Shown here: positions 56,688-61,831 of the stretch, in pieces
Numbering within the stretch: position 1 is the stretch's first letter
Layout of the letters: each line of letters opens with the position of its first letter
DNA from: Acidobacteriota bacterium
Lineage (GTDB): Bacteria; Acidobacteriota; Terriglobia; Bryobacterales; Bryobacteraceae
Reading direction: 5' to 3'
Assembly (NCBI GenBank): GCA_026394075.1
Contig: JAPKYX010000285.1
Coordinates: 1-61,831, forward strand
DNA length: 61,831 bases
Notes under the pieces: generated by a model
What the model was told of the DNA's origin: nothing
Seen by the model: the letters and a program-made list of their open reading frames with translations, nothing else
Databases searched by the model: none
Program-made: the position numbers and the translations under genes

Positions 56688-57131
56688 GTGCCAACGCCAG
56701 ACGTCCGGGACCTGGAACGCTTTGTCCGCGCGCAGCAGCCCGTCTACTCTGAGGTGTTGTCGGAGCTAAGGAGCGGCCGGAAGGAGTCCCACTGGATGTG
56801 GTTCATCTTTCCCCAACTGCGGGGTCTCGGCCAAAGTACGATGGCGCACCGGTATGGGATTGCTTCTCGGTTGGAAGCCGAGGCCTATCTAGCGCACCCG
56901 ATCTTGGGGGCGCGGTTGATCGAGTGCACCGGCCTGGTCAATGCTGTCGAAGACGCACCGATCGAGGGGATCCTGGGCGACATTGACGGCCTGAAGTTCC
57001 GCTCCTCGATGACGCTGTTTGATGCGGTGTCAGCGCGAGGCAGCGTGTTCGAGGCCGCGCTCGCGAAGTACTACGCGAGCCGCAAGGACCTGGTGACACT
57101 CGAAATGCTTTCGGCGGATGCTGCGAACTGA
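56688..57131 (+). CDS. DUF1810 family protein
   Basis: 147 residues from a GTG start at 56688 just after argG; ATG starts within the argG end are also in frame. The family pattern is clear: DLERFVRAQQPVYSEVLSELRSGRKESHWMWFIFPQLRGLG, then YGIASRLEAEAYLAHPILGARLIEC, FRSSMTLFDAV. Function unknown; the family is widespread and cytoplasmic. Confidence 0.88.
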   Translation: MPTPDVRDLERFVRAQQPVYSEVLSELRSGRKESHWMWFIFPQLRGLGQSTMAHRYGIASRLEAEAYLAHPILGARLIECTGLVNAVEDAPIEGILGDIDGLKFRSSMTLFDAVSARGSVFEAALAKYYASRKDLVTLEMLSADAAN

Positions 57132-57147
57132 GGGTCACTTCACTGGG

Positions 57148-57423
57148 CTACCGACGTAATGCCACCGGTTCCGCCGCCGCCGGTGCACCTCTCAGCAGGC
57201 CTTCGGTGCTGAGGTCCTCATCGATTTCAGGCCAGTGAATGCCGTAGCCTGCGCCGCTGATCTTCCAATGGAAGCGCTGTTCCATGCTGGCGTCGAGTAG
57301 CCGCGGGAACCAGGTCAGGGGAACGATGATTGTTCGGCCATCCACGAGATCAACGGCAAGGGTGTCTTCGGTGAAGTGCACATCACGCACGCGTTCACCG
57401 GGATTAGGCTGGGAAGCGTTCAT
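57148..57423 (-). CDS. DUF2442 domain protein
   Basis: 91 residues with the DUF2442 pattern: VRDVHFTEDTLAVDLVDGRTIIVPLTWFPRLLDAS, then WKISGAGYGIHWPEIDEDLSTEGLLRG. It overlaps the upstream DUF4160 gene by 20 bases. The two form a frequent pair that has been proposed as a toxin-antitoxin-like unit. Confidence 0.9.
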   Translation of the reverse strand: MNASQPNPGERVRDVHFTEDTLAVDLVDGRTIIVPLTWFPRLLDASMEQRFHWKISGAGYGIHWPEIDEDLSTEGLLRGAPAAAEPVALRR

Positions 57424-57640
57424 GCCATTTCTCCAGGAAGAGAGTTCGATTGTCGGCCACTAGGCGATGGATGCGCCGGATTTCCGCCGGGCCGAAACCG
57501 AGATTGCGCGCTAGGGCCACTTGATTCAGCCAGAACTTGGCTGAGGCGTCGTCGCGATCCACATGGATATGCGGCGGCTCATTCGGTTCATGGCTGTGGA
57601 AATACATCCGGTACGGTCCTACCACTAGTATGGTCGGCAC
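57404..57640 (-). CDS. DUF4160 domain protein
   Basis: 78 residues: YRMYFHSHEPNEPPHIHVDRDDASAKFWLNQVALARNLGFGPAEIRRIHRLVADNRTLFLEKWHE is the DUF4160 core with a His-rich HSHEP...HIHV motif. It is the first gene of the DUF4160-DUF2442 pair. Confidence 0.9.
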   Translation of the reverse strand: MPTILVVGPYRMYFHSHEPNEPPHIHVDRDDASAKFWLNQVALARNLGFGPAEIRRIHRLVADNRTLFLEKWHERFPA

Positions 57641-57713
57641 GGAGCCAGTATCGCATCAGAAGCGGCTTCGCTGATGTTTCGAACGAGAGCCATTAGGCGG
57701 ACCTAAACAGGTC

Positions 57714-57875
57714 TTGCGCATCGCCCTCGCCAATCTGCCCTTTCCCACCTCACCTGAACATTCAGTCCAACTCGCCGAACAGGCCATCGCACAAGCGGCC
57801 ATCGATCAAGCTGAGATAGCCGTTTCCGAGCCGCCATGCGCCAGCATGCGGTTTGCTGAAATGCTGCTTGCCTAG
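57714..57875 (+). pseudogene. remnant of a carbon-nitrogen hydrolase (nitrilase) N-terminus
   Basis: A 53-codon frame beginning RIALANLPFPTSPEHSVQLAEQAIAQAA and IDQAEIAV resembles the first 40 residues of nitrilase-superfamily hydrolases, whose next block would be FPECYVPG. Here similarity ends (SEPPCASM...) and the frame stops at the end of the btuC-like gene. No ATG or ribosome site is present. It looks like a truncated leftover; no other gene lies in 57641-57871. Confidence 0.45.
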
Positions 57876-58852
57876 CGCGACCACAGCAGCCAGACAAAAA
57901 ACGGCCCTCCAAGCAGAGCCGTGGTGACGCCCACCGGGATTTCCAGCGGCGCGAAGGCACTGCGGGAGATGGTGTCGCAGAGGACGAGGAAGGCACCGCC
58001 GCCGAACAGGGAGGCGGGCATCAGCAGTCGATAGTCTGGGCCGACGATGCGGCGCAATAGATGTGGAACCAGCAAGCCGACAAAGGCGATGGGGCCGGTG
58101 ATGGCGGTGGTGGTGCCGACCAGGATCGCGCCGGCGGCGAAGCCCTGCCAGGTGATCTTTTTGAAATCGACACCGCGCCCGGCGGCCCACACTTCGCCAT
58201 AGGAGATGACGTTTAAGGTGCGGGACAGCCGCAGCATCCAGACGAAGACCGGAATCAAGACCAGCGCCAACAGTAATAGGACTGAATACTCCACCGCGTC
58301 TACGCCGCCCATCAGCCAGTGCGTGATCTGGAAGCTCCGCGTGATGCCGGCCAGGCTATGCAATAGCAGAATGATGGAGACGCAGATGCCGTTGACGGCA
58401 ATGCCGGTCAACAGCAGCGTGAAGGCAGAGAAGCGGCGTAGATGGCCCAGGGCCGCCACGAAGGCGATCACGGCACCGGCACCCCCCAGCGCCGACAGCC
58501 AGATCAAAGGGAACGACGAGCCCTCGCCGGGCAAGAAAGCGATGGCGATCACCGCACCCAGCGATGCGGCGGCGGAAACACCCAAGCTGGAGGGAGTGGC
58601 CAAGGCATCGCGCAATAACGATTGGTAAAGCGCCCCGGCGCTCGACAACGCCGCACCGGTCAGCAGGGCCAGCAGTGTGCGGGGAATGCGCAGATTCACG
58701 GCAATGCCCCAATCGGGAGCTTCCTGCCGCCACAGCTTGCCGTAATCCATGCCGGAGCCACCGACGAACGGACAGATGACCGTGGTCACCACCGCGGCCA
58801 GCACCGAGAAGAAGAGCACCCACCGCGCGCGGTGGCGGAGGTCATCGGCCAT
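57872..58852 (-). CDS. btuC: cobalamin ABC transporter permease
   Basis: 326 residues with eight to ten membrane helices of the FecCD/BtuC family (GLGVSAAASLGAVIAIA, LLLTGIAVNGICVSIILLL, LMGGVDAVEYSVLLLLALVLIPVF, IAFVGLLVPHLLRRIVGPDYRLLMPASLFGGGAFLVLCDTISR). The whole operon lies behind a cobalamin riboswitch, which supports vitamin B12 or a corrinoid as cargo rather than iron. It overlaps the ATPase gene by 11 bases. Confidence 0.92.
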   Translation of the reverse strand: MADDLRHRARWVLFFSVLAAVVTTVICPFVGGSGMDYGKLWRQEAPDWGIAVNLRIPRTLLALLTGAALSSAGALYQSLLRDALATPSSLGVSAAASLGAVIAIAFLPGEGSSFPLIWLSALGGAGAVIAFVAALGHLRRFSAFTLLLTGIAVNGICVSIILLLHSLAGITRSFQITHWLMGGVDAVEYSVLLLLALVLIPVFVWMLRLSRTLNVISYGEVWAAGRGVDFKKITWQGFAAGAILVGTTTAITGPIAFVGLLVPHLLRRIVGPDYRLLMPASLFGGGAFLVLCDTISRSAFAPLEIPVGVTTALLGGPFFVWLLWSR

Positions 58853-59612
58853 AGGTCAAAAACACCCGCCCTTCCCCATTCTGGTGCCAGTGGAACGGCA
58901 CCCGGAACACCCGTTCCAGGTCAGCTGGACGCATGGCGTCGCACGGCGGACCATCAGCCACCAGGCGGCCTTCTTGGAGCAGCCAGATGCGATCCGCATT
59001 TTGCGCCGCTAGCGCCAGGGGATGCGTCACCACCAGAATCAACTTCCCCGCGTCACGTAACGACCGGAGCAAGTCCCACAACTGCGCTTCATTCTCGGGG
59101 TCCAAGTGCGCGCTGGGTTCATCCAGCAGTAGGATTGGCGATTGCTGGCAGACGGCTGCGGCCATCAGTACGCGCTGCTTTTCGCCACCGCTCAATTTGG
59201 AGAACCGGCGGCCGCGGAACTCTTCCAGGCGAGTCCGGGCGATAGCCATTTCCATGGCCGCGTGGTCTTCATCGTTCTCATACAGGCCACGACCGTAGGG
59301 GATACGGCCGGTGAGCACCACTTCCTCCACCGTGAACGGGACGTCGCCGGGCAGAGTCTGCGGCACATGGGCCACCAGGCGGCAGAGCTCCTCGCGGGGG
59401 ATGCGATGGGCGTCCCGGCCTTGGATGCGGCAGGTGCCAGACTCGGGCCATTTCTGCCCGGCCAGCAGATCGAGCAATGTGGACTTGCCCGCGCCATTGG
59501 GTCCGGCGATCGCAATCACTTCCGGACTATTGACGATCGCGCCAATGCCACGGAGAACCTCCGGCTGGCCGGGGTAGGAGAAGCCAACGTTATCGAGTGA
59601 CAGCCAGCTCAT
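58842..59612 (-). CDS. btuD: cobalamin ABC transporter ATP-binding protein
   Basis: 256 residues with Walker A GPNGAGKSTLLDLLAG, signature LSGGEKQRV, Walker B ILLLDEPSAHLD and the switch His in VVTHPLALAA. It powers the BtuC-type permease. It overlaps the binding-protein gene by 4 bases. Confidence 0.93.
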   Translation of the reverse strand: MSWLSLDNVGFSYPGQPEVLRGIGAIVNSPEVIAIAGPNGAGKSTLLDLLAGQKWPESGTCRIQGRDAHRIPREELCRLVAHVPQTLPGDVPFTVEEVVLTGRIPYGRGLYENDEDHAAMEMAIARTRLEEFRGRRFSKLSGGEKQRVLMAAAVCQQSPILLLDEPSAHLDPENEAQLWDLLRSLRDAGKLILVVTHPLALAAQNADRIWLLQEGRLVADGPPCDAMRPADLERVFRVPFHWHQNGEGRVFLTYGR

Positions 59613-60478
59613 TTCAACATCGCCGCGAAGGCCTCCGCCGCCTCCACTACGCGAGGTCCGGGGACCACAAAGATATCGGCCGCCACCGCGAACACCTTAT
59701 TCGACGCGACGGCCTTCACCGACGGTTGGGTTGCCCACAGCTTCACCACGGATTGCCGGTGGGCTTCCGTGACTCCGGTGGTGGCGGCCATGTCTCCCAT
59801 ATCGACAATCACGTCCGGAGCCAGGCGCAGGACTGCTTCGAGCGAAATCTTCGGGTAGGTCACCGGGGAATCGAAGAGGATGTTGCGGCCACCGGCGATC
59901 CGGATCAGCTCATTCAAGTAAGAGCCTCGACCGACGGCGATCATCCCGTCCAGGCGGGCCGGCGTGCGGCCTACGACAAACATCAGTGTACGGGCGGGTT
60001 TACCTGCCGACCGCTTCTCGATCGCGCTCAGCTTGGCCCGGATGCTCTGCTCCAGCGCCACCCCGGCTTTGGCCAAGCCGGTGGCCTCACCGATCGACCG
60101 GATCGACTGCATCGTGTCGTCGAGACTAGTGTTGCGCAGGGCCAGCGTCTTGATGCCCAGGCCATTCAGCTGAGCGATGGCGGCCGGCAGGTCAGAGTGC
60201 ACCAGCACCAGATCGGGCCGCAGGCGGGCGATGGCTTCGATGTTCGGTTGCAGATAGCTGCCGATACGGGGCAGAGCATCGACGGCGGTGGGGAAGTGGC
60301 AATAGGTGGAGACGCCTACGACACGGTCACCGGCGCCAATGGCGAACAGGGTTTCCGTAAAGCTGGGGGCAGTGGAGACGATGCGCTGCGGAGCTGCGAA
60401 CGCCGGGATCGAACTGGCGATCAGCCACAGTGCGCACCAAAGTGCGGCCCGGGGGTAAAAACTACGATGCTGGCACAT
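59609..60478 (-). CDS. btuF: cobalamin-binding periplasmic protein
   Basis: 289 residues from the ATG at 60478, with a signal peptide (about 1-29, ending AFA). The BtuF/TroA-like fold is indicated by RIVSTAPSFTETLFAIGAGDRVVGVSTYCHFP, IGSYLQPNIEAIARLRPDLVLVH and GRGSYLNELIRIAGG. It delivers cobalamin to the permease in the periplasm. A TTG at 60505 is an alternative start; AGGAAGG lies between the two. It is the first gene after the riboswitch. Confidence 0.91.
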   Translation of the reverse strand: MCQHRSFYPRAALWCALWLIASSIPAFAAPQRIVSTAPSFTETLFAIGAGDRVVGVSTYCHFPTAVDALPRIGSYLQPNIEAIARLRPDLVLVHSDLPAAIAQLNGLGIKTLALRNTSLDDTMQSIRSIGEATGLAKAGVALEQSIRAKLSAIEKRSAGKPARTLMFVVGRTPARLDGMIAVGRGSYLNELIRIAGGRNILFDSPVTYPKISLEAVLRLAPDVIVDMGDMAATTGVTEAHRQSVVKLWATQPSVKAVASNKVFAVAADIFVVPGPRVVEAAEAFAAMLK

Positions 60479-60529
60479 AGGCACCTGCCCCTTCCTCGAG
60501 AGCAAAGCGAAAATTCAGCCTTGTGGGCT

Positions 60530-60715
60530 GTTCTTCAGGCAGGTCTTCGGACTTGATGGGCGGCCTACTAGTTGCCACTTCCCGGCGCCAGTTGGGGCCA
60601 GTGTGTCAATGCAACGTTCGTTCCCATTCACCGCTGCGGGACAGTCCCGGAATCTCACCGGGTTCCCTTTTTCAACGCCCCTCAGGGAGTGGCGTACCTC
60701 AAGAAGCCTTGAGAA
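60530..60715 (-). ncRNA. cobalamin riboswitch
   Basis: On the minus strand the full set of conserved elements appears in order: an initial GCCACT near 60690, GGGAA-CCCGGTGAGATTCCGGGACTGTCCC (spanning about 60637-60666), GCAGCGGTGAATGGGAACGAA, CACTGGC, GGGAAGTGGC, and the B12 box AAGTCCGAAGACCTGCCTG (60537-60555). Adenosylcobalamin binding is expected to shut off translation or transcription of the transporter genes that start at 60478. Confidence 0.95.
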
Positions 60716-60747
60716 TAGCAGATGCGGCTGGACCGCACCCGCCGGGT

Positions 60748-61831
60748 TTAGTCGAGTGCTTCCGGCACCAACTCGATATTCTGTTCACCCGCCGCCTTCT
60801 TCTCGGCATATTTTTTCACCCACGCTTCAAAACTACGCCCGTCGGCCATGTCGCGACCGGTGAAGGAGAGGCTTTCGATCTCGGGTTGCGCCACGGTAAC
60901 CGTGCGGCTTTCGTTCTTCAGCATCAGGCGCAGTTTGGCTTGGCCGGATTGCGGGACGCCCTGGCGATCGTAGACGTAGCCTTCCATACGCGTGCCGTTT
61001 TTCAGCTCAATGGTGACGTCACCGCGGTAGTCAAACGCTTCTTCAATGCCGCCCGATAGCTCCGTACCGGCGGCCACCTTGCCCTGCAAGGTGTTGGAGT
61101 TGGACAGCGCCGTCAGGTCGATCTGCACCAGGGGCGAGACGGGCTTTTCGTTCTCGATCATCCGCAGCGCTTCTGCGTCCTTGTAGGCCGGGAACAGCAT
61201 CGACTTGACGGTGGCGATGATGCCGGGAATGGTGAACGTATAGTGCACCGCCGTGGCCTCGTAGCCCGAATGCAGCATGCAGTTGGCGCATTTCGAGTTG
61301 CCTGATTCGTAGCCGTACTTAGACCAATCCGTGGAATCGAGCAGCTCCTGATAGGTGTCCGCGTAGCCGTCCTGTTGCAGGTAGCAGGGCTTCTGCCAGC
61401 CAAAGATGCTGTAGGCGGGCATGCCCCATGGCGTGCACTCCAGGTTCCGCTGGCCCATCAGGAACTCGAGGAACAGCATCGACATGTTGAAGCGCCACTT
61501 GGGGTCGCGGTTCGACAGCAGCTTGCGGAACATCGCCTGATTGCGCTCACGCCCCGTGAAGTGCTGCTGGTCCATCATGTCGGTGAAGAACTGGCGGACG
61601 GACTTTGAATCGATACCGTCAAACAGCGTCGTGTTGGTGGTGACGCGGAAGCCTTTGGCGACGGCGGCGCGGATGGCCTCGAGCGCGATCTCGTAGCCGC
61701 CTTCCTTGCAGACGGAAAAGTCGTGGTGGTCCTTGTCGCCATCCATGTGGACCGAGAAGGTGAGGTACTTGCTCGGCTGAAACAGGTGCAGCTTTTCCTC
61801 CAGCAGCAGTGCGTTGGTGCACATGTAGACG
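60748..61831 (-). CDS. hpnH: hopanoid biosynthesis radical SAM protein HpnH (N-terminus outside window)
   Basis: About 360 residues are visible; the reading frame continues past the right edge, so the radical-SAM CxxxCxxC site is not seen. Matching blocks are MCTNALLLEEKL, LTFSVHMDGDKDHHDFSVCKEGGYEIALEAI, WGMPAYSIFGWQKPCYLQQDGYADTYQELLDSTDW and KCANCMLHSGYEATAV. HpnH adds a 5'-deoxyadenosyl group to hopene, the first step toward C35 hopanoids. The C-terminal 110 residues (FDYRGDVTIELKNGTRMEGYVYDR, SLSFTGRDMADGRSFEAWVKKYAEKKAAGE) form an extra Sm/SH3-like barrel and helix not in the catalytic core as I know it. Confidence 0.9.
   Translation of the reverse strand, partial: VYMCTNALLLEEKLHLFQPSKYLTFSVHMDGDKDHHDFSVCKEGGYEIALEAIRAAVAKGFRVTTNTTLFDGIDSKSVRQFFTDMMDQQHFTGRERNQAMFRKLLSNRDPKWRFNMSMLFLEFLMGQRNLECTPWGMPAYSIFGWQKPCYLQQDGYADTYQELLDSTDWSKYGYESGNSKCANCMLHSGYEATAVHYTFTIPGIIATVKSMLFPAYKDAEALRMIENEKPVSPLVQIDLTALSNSNTLQGKVAAGTELSGGIEEAFDYRGDVTIELKNGTRMEGYVYDRQGVPQSGQAKLRLMLKNESRTVTVAQPEIESLSFTGRDMADGRSFEAWVKKYAEKKAAGEQNIELVPEALD

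Overview
The window looks like a chromosomal segment of a GC-rich, motile, Gram-negative soil bacterium of the Acidobacteriota, most likely the Solibacterales/Bryobacteraceae (Candidatus Solibacter relatives). This rests on an Oar-type TonB-dependent receptor at the left edge, a secreted protein at 29.4-30.7 kb whose C-terminal half matches the Solibacter-type TIGR03437 repeat, hopanoid synthesis (HpnH) at the right edge, and the general gene style. No database search was possible; the taxonomy is inferred from family recognition.

Layout. 1-2.6 kb: 3' part of an Oar-like receptor. 2.7-20.1 kb: a large flagellar locus. A minus-strand arm (fliK-flgD-flgE-fliN-fliO-fliP-fliQ-fliR-flhB-flhA-flhF-fliA-fliN/Y-small membrane protein) encodes the hook, export gate, motor switch and sigma-28. 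A divergent plus-strand arm (flgF-flgG-flgA-flgH-flgI-flgJ) encodes rod, P- and L-ring parts. A sigma-54-like promoter lies between the arms. 20-21.3 kb: a secreted DNase II-like protein. 21.5-22.3 kb: fliS and flaG. 22.5-24.9 kb: an ArsR-methyltransferase fusion regulator divergent from ahcY, with a compact shared promoter. 25-26.7 kb: a papain/deamidase-like gene bracketed by two 63-bp direct repeats, each a copy of the ahcY terminator. 26.7-35.2 kb: GGDEF cyclase, PQQ-type dehydrogenase, TIGR03437 protein, pruA/rocA, YtxH protein and ComEC. 35.3-38.1 kb: an MFS-ferredoxin-Cys-rich protein operon of unknown role. 38.2-43.7 kb, minus strand: a PIN module, a class-C-like serine hydrolase, then a four-gene exported redox cluster (aldo/keto reductase, Cys-rich protein, di-heme peroxidase, sugar-binding lipoprotein). 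44.2-50.5 kb, plus strand: gamma-glutamyltransferase, an AhpD-like protein with an in-frame TGA, an esterase, a frameshifted class-III aminotransferase, a zinc-ribbon protein and serA. 50.5-57.7 kb: an accessory stretch with several toxin-antitoxin-like pairs around LysE, DUF proteins, a lower-GC phosphoribosyltransferase-like gene and argG. 57.9-60.7 kb: a cobalamin riboswitch controlling a BtuF-D-C-type importer. The right edge holds hpnH.

Most notable: (1) the 45.85-46.38 kb gene reads through one TGA exactly at the second Cys position of the AhpD CxxCxxxH motif. A 9-bp hairpin with a GGU loop follows, so it is a strong candidate for a CxxU selenoprotein that standard annotation would split. 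(2) A bacterial DNase II homologue lies next to the flagellar genes. (3) A single-gene cassette encoding a putative Cys-His-Asp enzyme sits between duplicated terminators.
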